Origin: Psychrobacter sp. NG254
GTDB taxonomy: Bacteria; Pseudomonadota; Gammaproteobacteria; Pseudomonadales; Moraxellaceae
Assembly: GCF_015277735.1 (NCBI RefSeq)
Contig: NZ_JADHDA010000001.1
Location: 124,001-188,000 of the forward strand
Direction of reading: 5' to 3'
Length of the DNA: 64,000 nt
The translations under genes were made by a program, and so were the position numbers. The stretch's first letter is position 1; the number at the start of each line of letters is the position of its first letter. Below, in pieces: positions 56,893-64,000 of this stretch. The notes under the pieces are model-generated. The model ran no database searches, was not told where the DNA came from, and saw only the letters and a program-made list of their open reading frames with translations.

Positions 56893-58388
56893 TAGCGTAA
56901 TCCTCCATCGTCGACGTCATTTGCTGGAGCATCTAGGCCCTCTTTTGTACTTTTTTCATGGTTGATATCACCACTTAACGCACGACCTTGACTCTCTGTT
57001 ACTGAGTGCTCATAGAAATTATCCTCAGCAGGATCTGTGTAAGGCTTTGGACCTTGAGCAATCAAGCGCAAGATATAAAAGCTACCTGCACCAAAGACAA
57101 AGATGTACAGCACGATGAATCCAATCAACGTGGTAGCGACTTGCTGCGCAGCGACTGGTGACATACTCTCAGCGGTACGTATAACGCCATAGACCGTCCA
57201 TGGCTGACGACCCGTTTCGGTCACAAACCACCCTGCTAACAATGCAATAAACCCAAGCGGCGTCATCATCATCCATGCACGGTGGAACCAAACACTGTCA
57301 GGATTAAATTGTTGTTTTCTGAAATATTTATAGACGCTAAATAAACCGACTAGCACCATCAACATGCCAATACCAACCATGATACGAAATGCCCAAAATA
57401 CAATAATGACATGTGGTTGATCTTCTGGCGCCCAGTTTTTGAGACCCTTCACTTCACCATCTAATGAATGGGTGAGAATCAAACCAGTCACATAAGGGAT
57501 TTTTACTTCATATTTATTGGTTTGATTTTCTTGGTCAGGAATCGCAAAGAGACGTAATGCGGCACCGCGCTCATCCTCCCAAATACCTTCCATCGCAGCC
57601 ACTTTGGCTGGCTGATGCTCAAGCGTATTCAGACCATGCTCATCACCAATCAGCACCTGTGCTGGTGCCACAAAGATGGCCATAATCATTGCCATACCTA
57701 GCATCACACGACCGTGCTCACGGTGCTCGACGTGTTTTTTGGATTGGATATAGTAGGCACCGATACCGCCAATGACAAAGGCAGTGGTCAAAAAGGCCGC
57801 CGTCATCATATGTGCGTAACGATAAGGGAATGAGGGGTTGAAGATAATTTCAAGCCAGTTGGTCGGATAAAGCAGGCCGTCTGCACCCATCATAAAACCT
57901 TGAGGGGTTTGCATAAAGCTGTTAGCAGCCAAAATCCAAAAGCCTGAAATCAGTGTACCGATAGCAACAATGGCAGTGGCGGCAAAATGCATGCGTTTGC
58001 TCACACGGCCCCAGCCAAATAGCATAATACCTAAGAAGGAGGCTTCTAAGAAAAACGCGGTCAATACTTCATAGGCAAGTAGTGGACCTAAAACGTTACC
58101 GGCTTTGTCAGAGAAGACGGCCCAGTTGGTACCAAACTGGTAAGACATTACCACACCTGACACTACACCTAGACCAAAGACCACGGCAAATATTTTTACC
58201 CAGTGCTTATAGACCTCAGCGTAGATAGGTTTGCCAGTTCTTAACCAACGAAACTCGAGTACAGCAAGCCAGCTGGCAAGACCGATAGAGAATGCAGGAA
58301 AGACAATATGAAACGAGATAACAAAAGCGAATTGGATGCGAGCTAGTGTCAGCGCATCGAGCTGGTCAATCATAAATGTAGCGAACAT
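56892..58388 (-). CDS. cydA: Cytochrome bd-type quinol oxidase subunit I (CIO-like)
   Basis: A 498-residue subunit carrying the hemes. It shows LARIQFAFVISFHIVFPAFSIG with a heme-ligand His, the SYQFGTNW motif, FFLEASFLGIMLFGW with the acidic residue, MQTPQGF, NTLEHQPAKVAAMEG and the late GWFVTETGRQPWTVYG. The overall sequence (for example IIFNPSFPYRYAHM) is closest in my memory to the cyanide-insensitive oxidase CioA, with a short Q-loop. It oxidises ubiquinol and reduces oxygen without pumping, useful at low oxygen or under cyanide and NO stress. The extra C-terminal tail is polar. Start may instead be ATG 58373. Confidence 0.95.
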   Translation of the reverse strand: MFATFMIDQLDALTLARIQFAFVISFHIVFPAFSIGLASWLAVLEFRWLRTGKPIYAEVYKHWVKIFAVVFGLGVVSGVVMSYQFGTNWAVFSDKAGNVLGPLLAYEVLTAFFLEASFLGIMLFGWGRVSKRMHFAATAIVAIGTLISGFWILAANSFMQTPQGFMMGADGLLYPTNWLEIIFNPSFPYRYAHMMTAAFLTTAFVIGGIGAYYIQSKKHVEHREHGRVMLGMAMIMAIFVAPAQVLIGDEHGLNTLEHQPAKVAAMEGIWEDERGAALRLFAIPDQENQTNKYEVKIPYVTGLILTHSLDGEVKGLKNWAPEDQPHVIIVFWAFRIMVGIGMLMVLVGLFSVYKYFRKQQFNPDSVWFHRAWMMMTPLGFIALLAGWFVTETGRQPWTVYGVIRTAESMSPVAAQQVATTLIGFIVLYIFVFGAGSFYILRLIAQGPKPYTDPAEDNFYEHSVTESQGRALSGDINHEKSTKEGLDAPANDVDDGGLR

Positions 58389-58839
58389 AAACGGTTACTC
58401 TCATCTGTTAGCTGAATAGCGCTGCCATCCGTACAACGCTCAAGTAACTGTCCGTAACTGTCCATCGATCAAAGGGGCAAGCATTACGGGCAATGGCTCA
58501 GTGACGTGGGCTTAGCAACGTTGGACATAAATTGCGGCTAAGTTTGCGGCTCACTGTTTAGCTGAATTGAATAATTTATGTCCCTATAAATTCATATATT
58601 ACAGTCATGTGCTATAGATATATTATGCGCTTACCTAGATATACACGCAAGCAACCTAAAAGGTCAGTTGCATACCTAGCAGTCATCGAAAAAAAGCACT
58701 ATCAATGTTGAAAAATAAAATTAACATTATTAAAAACAAAGCATTATGTACCAAGGGCTGCATTATTTAAAAGTGAAAATCTGTGTTGAAAGAGGGCTAG
58801 TTGTATCTCAAAAACCCTCATAAATAACAAAAATCTACA
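58389..58839. other. Intergenic region upstream of cydA, no gene seen
   Basis: About 450 AT-rich bases between the hydrolase gene and cydA, both on the minus strand. It includes a tandem pair GTAACTGTCC at 58444 and 58454. I looked for an FNR/ANR site (TTGAT-N4-ATCAA) and found only half sites, and no terminator with a clear T run. Confidence 0.5.
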
Positions 58840-61341
58840 TCATTCTTGTAGCTGCTTATGAAGGATTCTTCGCAACGTCAAAATAGTTTGCGGATTGGTT
58901 TGAATACTATGTCCACCATTGATAATCGTCTCAGAAGCGGCGCCGTCTAGATGCGCACTGGTATAAGGAACAATACCATCTGACAGACGCTCGGTCAGTG
59001 CTTGACTGATATCCTCGTCGACGGTGACAGCCGCGACTAAGGGTTCAGGCGGCAGTTTGGATTCATCGCTTGAAGTATCAGTAATAGCAGTACTGTCGTC
59101 GATGCTCTCTTTTTCTGTGGCTGCTTGTGATAGGTCAATCTTGGCGCCCTCTGGCTGCGCTTGTGCCAGTCCTTTGGTAATGTCAGCATCATTATTGGCA
59201 ATAATGGAGTGATAAGTAATACGATCATTAATGGCAATGTCTTTGGTTAACGCTATAAAAGAGGATTTGTCACTAAGCTGGCTGGCACCGTTCTGTAAAT
59301 AAAGCGCACCCAATGGATTTTCCGCCAAATCGCCTTGTGTTGCGATGGTCGCCAAATTATCCGTAAACGTTTTTACCAATCCCACTGGCAAATAAACAAT
59401 CCGGCGCAGCGCACGGGTGAACCAGCGATCTGCGTAATCAGTACCGCGAAAAGGTGCTGACAAAAACACTGCCGTGTCTACTTGCGGTAAGATTTGTAGC
59501 TCAAACCGTTTCTTTAGCTCTTCTTCGCCAAAGGACGCTTTTAGCGCATCACGGATTTTCTGTTTTTCATTATTAGAAAGTGTGTCTTGGTCATTGAGCT
59601 TATCTAGGCCGTTGACCAAATTGTCATCGGAGAGCATCATGCGAGCGATGATAGCGCCCATACTGTGACTGACAATGACGCTATTGCGACTGGCACGATT
59701 TTGCCCCTCTGGGTCTGTCTTGTCATACGTGCTATTGATTAGGCGTTGAATCTGATAGCGGTTTTCTAAGATAGGCAAATTGGTTGGATAAAATATCTGC
59801 CACACCTGATAGTTGTCCCGCAGTTTGTCATCATTCAAGATATCGTTGGTCAGATTGACCCAAGTGGCAGGACTAGATGCCAGACCATGCAGCATAATCA
59901 AGACGCGCTTGTCAGGGTCATAAGGTTCGAGCATAAATAGCTTGGGCAGGCGCTCTTCTGGCTGGCGCGTGATGAGATTGAGATAACCCACGCTGTCTAA
60001 CTGGTTCTCTGCTAGCCATAAACCATAACCGGCAGAAAAATTGGCCGCCAGCGGGTAGTCATCATTGAGAATATTGACGGTTTCGGTCTGGTAGGGATTG
60101 TACAAATGAATGTCCAATTGACGACTGTTCAGCACGTCTAGCACGCTGTCACCACTTGGTTTTATTAGCCCAGTCAGCAATAGATGCCCAGTTGGGTAAA
60201 TGCGCGAGCTGGTCTCGCTGTCATTATCCTTGCCATCAGCATTGCTATTGGTGCGCTCATCTTCACTTGCCAATCTGTCTGACAGCGTAGAAACCAACAG
60301 CTGACGAATAGTGGTGGTGTAACGGTCATCTAATGAGGCAACCAAGCTGATGCCTAAGCCTGGACGCTTGCTAATAGAGTTCAGTCCAGAGAGGCGCAAC
60401 TCGTAAGTTGAGACTAAATCTGCGAGTGCCGAGGATTGTTTATTCGCATTTTGTAGATAGTTGTTTTCATTAGGCAGATAGATATCAAGGTTATAGTCAT
60501 CTATGTGTACCTTCATGACTTTGACTTGATCAATCGCTTTACCTTTTAGTGGTGCTCGATTGGCAATAGAGGCTTGATGATTGCTATCACGGTCAGTAGA
60601 TGCAATGGGCAGATGCTCTATTTTTGTATTGCCAAGCAAATTATCTGAATTCTCAGTCGATCGATAGAGCTGCGTAATCACATCATTACTGGCGGCATTA
60701 TAGATATCTTGGGTTTGGATATCGCTATCAGTTGGAATACGAGTCTGACTAGGTGTGCGGCTATCACTCTGTGCTGCGCCCTCAAAATCATGATCTAAGC
60801 TGTCATAAAATAAGTAGGTATAACTCGATTTGACGGCATCAAACAACCGCGCTTGATAAGCGGTTAGACACAGATTGGTGTCTTCTTGCTGGGCTTTGGC
60901 GTCTTCATCGCTTAAAGGCGCATTGGCATAGTAAGGGTCAAGTGGTGGGCGATCGAGGGCACTGCGGCAGCTCTGTGAGTCAGCCAGTTGACGGGCTTTT
61001 GCATAGTGTAACTCTGCAAAAATCGCTAATGCCGGACGATAATGCTTGTTTAAAATACTGTCGGTCAGCTGAGTCAAACATAAGTCAAATTGCTGCAGAC
61101 AGGCTTGCTCATTAAGACCTGCTGATAGTAGAGCGGATGCGGTATCGCTACTCAGTTTGTCGTCAGTGACAATATTGCCACGCTGTGCAGTGATGGTTTT
61201 GGCAGTGGCTTGTTTTTCCACTGAGACGACGCTACAAGCAGGTAGTAGCGTTGTCGCTACTAATAAGAGAACTGCGGTGATGGGCAAAGGGGTTTTGGTA
61301 GCGTGTGTTACTACCTGTTTGCCAAGGCTAGCAAAAATCAT
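58840..61341 (-). CDS. Large alpha/beta-hydrolase lipoprotein
   Basis: An 833-residue protein. A signal sequence with lipobox LLPAC makes it a probable lipoprotein. After about 460 residues of unrecognised sequence comes a lipase-like alpha/beta-hydrolase domain: VLIMLHGLASSPATW (oxyanion region, His near 485) and the nucleophile elbow VIVSHSMGAIIARM with Ser560. A late NGGHSIQTNP could supply the catalytic His. An S, T, D and E rich insert lies before the last motif. The substrate is unknown (lipid, ester or phospholipid). It is monocistronic. Confidence 0.8.
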   Translation of the reverse strand: MIFASLGKQVVTHATKTPLPITAVLLLVATTLLPACSVVSVEKQATAKTITAQRGNIVTDDKLSSDTASALLSAGLNEQACLQQFDLCLTQLTDSILNKHYRPALAIFAELHYAKARQLADSQSCRSALDRPPLDPYYANAPLSDEDAKAQQEDTNLCLTAYQARLFDAVKSSYTYLFYDSLDHDFEGAAQSDSRTPSQTRIPTDSDIQTQDIYNAASNDVITQLYRSTENSDNLLGNTKIEHLPIASTDRDSNHQASIANRAPLKGKAIDQVKVMKVHIDDYNLDIYLPNENNYLQNANKQSSALADLVSTYELRLSGLNSISKRPGLGISLVASLDDRYTTTIRQLLVSTLSDRLASEDERTNSNADGKDNDSETSSRIYPTGHLLLTGLIKPSGDSVLDVLNSRQLDIHLYNPYQTETVNILNDDYPLAANFSAGYGLWLAENQLDSVGYLNLITRQPEERLPKLFMLEPYDPDKRVLIMLHGLASSPATWVNLTNDILNDDKLRDNYQVWQIFYPTNLPILENRYQIQRLINSTYDKTDPEGQNRASRNSVIVSHSMGAIIARMMLSDDNLVNGLDKLNDQDTLSNNEKQKIRDALKASFGEEELKKRFELQILPQVDTAVFLSAPFRGTDYADRWFTRALRRIVYLPVGLVKTFTDNLATIATQGDLAENPLGALYLQNGASQLSDKSSFIALTKDIAINDRITYHSIIANNDADITKGLAQAQPEGAKIDLSQAATEKESIDDSTAITDTSSDESKLPPEPLVAAVTVDEDISQALTERLSDGIVPYTSAHLDGAASETIINGGHSIQTNPQTILTLRRILHKQLQE

Positions 61342-61603
61342 AGGTCAGTCCAATAAACCGTGGTCATGAGTGCGAATAATGAGCGTAATAGCGATATGAA
61401 TGAGTGTAGCGCAACTTTTGCTATTAGAGGATTTTATTTCAGGTGCTATAACGAAGATCTATGTACCAGATAATGTGGTCAAATTAGCGTTATTGATGCT
61501 AAGCATACTTAGGTTTTCAAAGCGCATTTGTATTTGAGAAAAATAACAAAGACTAAATATCTTTGCGAACACCCTATAGTTCTCTGACTATATCGGTAGG
61601 CAC

Positions 61604-61643
61604 AAAAAAGCGCGTTTGCTTTATCAATAAAACAAACGCGCTT
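61604..61643 (-). terminator. Terminator of the TPR-like secreted protein gene
   Basis: On the minus strand AAGCGCGTTTG pairs with CAAACGCGCTT around a loop that itself pairs (TTTA-TTGA-TAAA), followed by TTTT. The remainder of the 61342-61693 gap holds nothing I can identify. Confidence 0.88.
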
Positions 61644-61693
61644 GGTATCTGACAATGACATTACTTATAAACCATTAGTATCCGAAAAACGGA

Positions 61694-62818
61694 TTAGGCA
61701 CCTGGTTTTACGTTGATATTAGGCGCAGCGATATCCCAAATGTAGAATTTACCATCTTCAATCATCTTAATCTGCTCAGGAATGACTTTGTTATCAGGAT
61801 TTTGCCCTTCAAGGCGACGTAGACGCTCTAATGCATTGGCTCTACGATCACTCAATAGATCTGACTGTGCCAAGCTTTGTTCCGCTTCGGTGTAGCCCAA
61901 AGACACAGCGCGATCTAGATATTTCTGTCCTTCTTTGAATCCGCCACCCTCTGACAGCATCATGCCATACAAAAAGTTCGCTTCGGCGCTACTCGGTTGC
62001 AGCTTGATAGCGCGGTCAACATATTGACCCCCGCGCACGGTATAGTCTGACCCTAAGTCAAGATTACGGCCCATACCATTGAGCTTAGCTGCACGTAGCA
62101 ACACCTCGTAAGAGGCTTCTGGTGACTTAGCATACGGCTCAATCCAATCAGCCAATACTTTGATTTTTTCACGCGTGTAATGACGCTGCGTCCGGTTAGG
62201 AAAGTTTGGTGGATAATGACGAGCATTAGGCGATACATCTGCGATGAAATCATCGAGCAAGCTGACATCAAGCTTGTTTGTGCCAAGGCCTTTTTGCTGA
62301 GGAACCAATACGGTAGTAACAAAACTCATGTCTGAGAGTTGTACTTGCGGCGTTGGTATATTAGGCAGCTGACCACTACGTAAGTCGATACCTGGGGCTG
62401 TCATTGGACCTGGCTCATAAACGCGAGTGGTACCGCTCATCACAGGCGCATCATTTGGCATCATCATTTGCGATGCTGGTGGAGTCATCTGTGGCTGTGC
62501 AGCACTGACAACAGCATTGTTTTGCGGTGCATTATTGAACTGCATGTTAGCTGTTGATTGGGCGTTACTCGCAGGTGCAGGTGCAGGTGCAGGTGCAGGT
62601 GCTGATGTGCTTGGCTGAGCTGGGCTAGTGGTCGCGTTAGGACGAGCCAATCGGATCACACGTTTACTTGAGTCCATCGCACTTGGTACGGCCATAGACG
62701 TCGCTGCGGTATCAGTTGCTGCATTGACTGGCGCAGATAGCATCATCGCGCAGGCAGCAGCCAGTGCAGTGAGTGTGGCAATCTTTGGTGACTGGCTGTT
62801 AGAGAGAGTCGCTTTCAT
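61694..62818 (-). CDS. Secreted protein with TPR/Sel1-like repeats
   Basis: A 374-residue protein with a signal peptide (LTALAAACAMMLSAPVNA, cleavage after VNA), so periplasmic. A proline and alanine rich stretch containing a run of AP pairs and a Q/N/M-rich region fill residues 50-150. The C-terminal half has helical repeats: SPEASYEVLLRAAKLNG, VDRAIKLQPSSAEANFLYGMMLSEGGGFKEGQKYLDRAVSLGY and AEQSLAQSDLLSDRRANALERLRRLEG. It probably acts as a periplasmic scaffold; the specific function is unknown. Confidence 0.75.
   Translation of the reverse strand: MKATLSNSQSPKIATLTALAAACAMMLSAPVNAATDTAATSMAVPSAMDSSKRVIRLARPNATTSPAQPSTSAPAPAPAPAPASNAQSTANMQFNNAPQNNAVVSAAQPQMTPPASQMMMPNDAPVMSGTTRVYEPGPMTAPGIDLRSGQLPNIPTPQVQLSDMSFVTTVLVPQQKGLGTNKLDVSLLDDFIADVSPNARHYPPNFPNRTQRHYTREKIKVLADWIEPYAKSPEASYEVLLRAAKLNGMGRNLDLGSDYTVRGGQYVDRAIKLQPSSAEANFLYGMMLSEGGGFKEGQKYLDRAVSLGYTEAEQSLAQSDLLSDRRANALERLRRLEGQNPDNKVIPEQIKMIEDGKFYIWDIAAPNINVKPGA
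62573..62602. repeat. Hexanucleotide microsatellite encoding Ala-Pro
   Basis: Four to five consecutive GGTGCA units (AP-coding on the minus strand) lie inside the secreted TPR-like gene. Slippage would change the run of AP residues in frame. Confidence 0.8.
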
Positions 62819-63027
62819 AAAAAATGTTACCTTATTTGATTTATTTGACGGTTATTTATGCATTGATTGGTAGATTCTTTGGATATGTCTTTACGCTAAA
62901 ATAAGACCATTACAAATACCCTAGCAAATTGAGCGTTAGGCTATCTGTGGTAGGACTGTTAATCATCAATGCGCATCATATCTAATGACATCAGTCACAC
63001 TATTGATGAAAGATACCATATCCACTA

Positions 63028-63672
63028 TTACAAATGATATGCAGTGGCTTTCATACGATTGGCCATCCAGCGCATGGTATGGCGTATCGATGGTGATAAT
63101 GCTGCGCCGCCACTGGCCAAGGCCAGCTCACGATGATGCAACTCCTCGATATCCATCTGTGCCAGTATTTCTTTTGAGCGTGTATCATGCGCGGGCAGTT
63201 GTCCGATATGCTCTTGCAGATGTTCGCTGACCTGTGCCTCTGTTTCTGCGACAAACCCTAAGCTGAACTCATTAGAGATTGCGCCTGCGACAGCACCTAG
63301 CCCGAACGACATGCCGTACCAAAGCGGGGTAAAAATACTGGCATGGCTACCAAGCTCACTCAAGCGAGTCTCACACCACACAAGGTGATCGACTTCTTCT
63401 TCAGCAGAGTGTTGCATGGCCTGTTTGACACCGCTATCTTTGGCAGCGAATGCTTGCCCATGGTACAGACCTTGTGCGCATACTTCGCCAGTATGGTTGA
63501 TACGCATGAGACCTGAGACATGTCTTGCCTCTGTGATAGTCAGCTCAGGAATTTCATCACTACTGACAGGTAGTGGACGAGTGCTAAGGTTTGAATGCGG
63601 CACGACAGCTCGTAAGGCCTTGTCGACGCCAAGTAATAATTGGTCGATTTTAGATAAAGGGCGCAGGGCCAT
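63028..63672 (-). CDS. coq7: 2-polyprenyl-3-methyl-6-methoxy-1,4-benzoquinone monooxygenase (COQ7-type)
   Basis: A 214-residue di-iron ferritin-like hydroxylase for the last ring hydroxylation of ubiquinone, used where UbiF is absent. The iron ligands are visible in RINHTGEVCAQGLYHGQA, HSAEEEVDHLVWCE and MDIEELHHRELA. A CAGGAG ribosome binding site precedes the ATG. It supplies ubiquinone used by oxidases such as the CIO-type enzyme encoded at 55.9-58.4 kb. Confidence 0.94.
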   Translation of the reverse strand: MALRPLSKIDQLLLGVDKALRAVVPHSNLSTRPLPVSSDEIPELTITEARHVSGLMRINHTGEVCAQGLYHGQAFAAKDSGVKQAMQHSAEEEVDHLVWCETRLSELGSHASIFTPLWYGMSFGLGAVAGAISNEFSLGFVAETEAQVSEHLQEHIGQLPAHDTRSKEILAQMDIEELHHRELALASGGAALSPSIRHTMRWMANRMKATAYHL

Positions 63673-63853
63673 GGTTCACTCCTGATGGCGTTGAGCATTA
63701 TCGATAACGTTAGGTATATAGTGCTACAGCTTTAAATCTTAGCAACCAAAGCCAATCAATCCATATCTTTAGGAGAGTTGTTCTGGGTTAAATGGCTCTG
63801 GTCGCTATATATTTAACTTTTTAATAATACAAATTTCAGTGAGGCAATTTTAA

Positions 63854-64000
63854 CTATACAGCGTGCTCATCTTCGGTCTGAATCACCGCGTGTTTAATGT
63901 GCTTATTGAGCTTGATATACAAAAAAGCACCAAAAGCAATATTGAGCAGTCCTGTCACCATAAATAGCTGTGGTAGGCTCAGGCCTAAGGTATTTAAAAT
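63854..64000 (-). CDS. C-terminal end of a membrane transporter (MFS/LplT-like), rest beyond window
   Basis: The frame is open from the window edge to a TAG at 63854-63856. The 48 residues begin ILNTLGLSLPQLFMVTG and continue with LLNIAFGAFLYIKLNKHIKHAV. One membrane helix with a basic then acidic tail fits the last helix of an MFS transporter. The LGLSLPQLF..TGLLN pattern recalls lysophospholipid transporter (LplT) domains and the MFS part of fused Aas-type proteins. Only the end is visible. Confidence 0.5.
   Translation of the reverse strand: MLNTLGLSLPQLFMVTGLLNIAFGAFLYIKLNKHIKHAVIQTEDEHAV

Noticed and set aside
58389-58839. FNR/ANR site controlling the quinol oxidase
   Set aside because: Only half sites were found; no TTGAT-N4-ATCAA pair is present.

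Overview
The window looks like a chromosomal segment of a gammaproteobacterium of the family Moraxellaceae, most probably Psychrobacter. Supporting this are the gene neighbourhoods (amgK-murU divergent from lptD-surA; uppS-cdsA-dxr-rseP-bamA-lpxD-fabZ-lpxA), the moderate GC content, long hydrophilic N, Q and T rich extensions on otherwise conserved proteins, and short dispersed intergenic repeats with ATAGTC-type ends. The genus call is an inference from memory of these families; no database was searched. Nearly all of the window is core genome. There is no prophage, transposase, CRISPR array or rRNA.

Layout. 1-5.3 kb: truncated cardiolipin synthase, a Sel1-repeat membrane protein, waaA (Kdo transferase) overlapping rsmE. 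5.5-10.1 kb: a complete FbpABC-type ferric iron importer behind a possible Fur box. 10.1-12 kb: cmoM, a small membrane protein and a YdcA-like secreted miniprotein. 12.1-17.5 kb: gyrA with its terminator, then two tandemly duplicated EamA/RarD-like permeases. 17.7-24 kb: GST, small membrane protein, RNase Z, DUF815 ATPase, a eukaryotic-type kinase, a DJ-1/PfpI protein, a ribbon-helix-helix protein, a relic of a second kinase gene, and tRNA-Leu(UAG). 24.2-27.5 kb: ntrC and ntrB. 27.6-41.1 kb: rimO, pyrH, frr, uppS, cdsA, dxr, rseP, bamA, lpxD, fabZ, lpxA, the classic translation, isoprenoid, phospholipid and outer membrane cluster, without skp. 41.3-48.1 kb: a MetP/MetS-like Na+ symporter pair, tgt, a SOUL protein, asd and an EEP-family membrane protein. 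48.1-48.4 kb: a likely GacA-activated, CsrA-titrating small RNA. 48.5-55.5 kb: surA and lptD on the minus strand, amgK-murU on the plus strand. 55.6-58.4 kb: a CIO/bd-type quinol oxidase with a 38-residue accessory subunit. 58.8-64 kb: a large lipoprotein alpha/beta hydrolase, a TPR-type secreted protein, coq7 and the end of a membrane transporter.

How it fits together. Much of the window builds the cell envelope: UppS lipid carrier, CdsA and Cls phospholipids, LpxD, LpxA and FabZ for lipid A, WaaA for Kdo, SurA, BamA and LptD for outer membrane assembly, RseP for envelope stress, and AmgK-MurU for peptidoglycan recycling. Other genes act on tRNA or the ribosome (CmoM, Tgt, RsmE, RimO, Frr, RNase Z).

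The most interesting item is at 48177-48430, which no protein gene explains. A palindrome GTAAG-N6-CTTAC matches the core of the GacA upstream activating sequence. It lies about 65 bp before the start expected from a perfect TATAAT box, and is followed by four AGGA motifs, one displayed in a hairpin loop, and a strong intrinsic terminator. This is the architecture of RsmX/Y/Z and CsrB-type RNAs.
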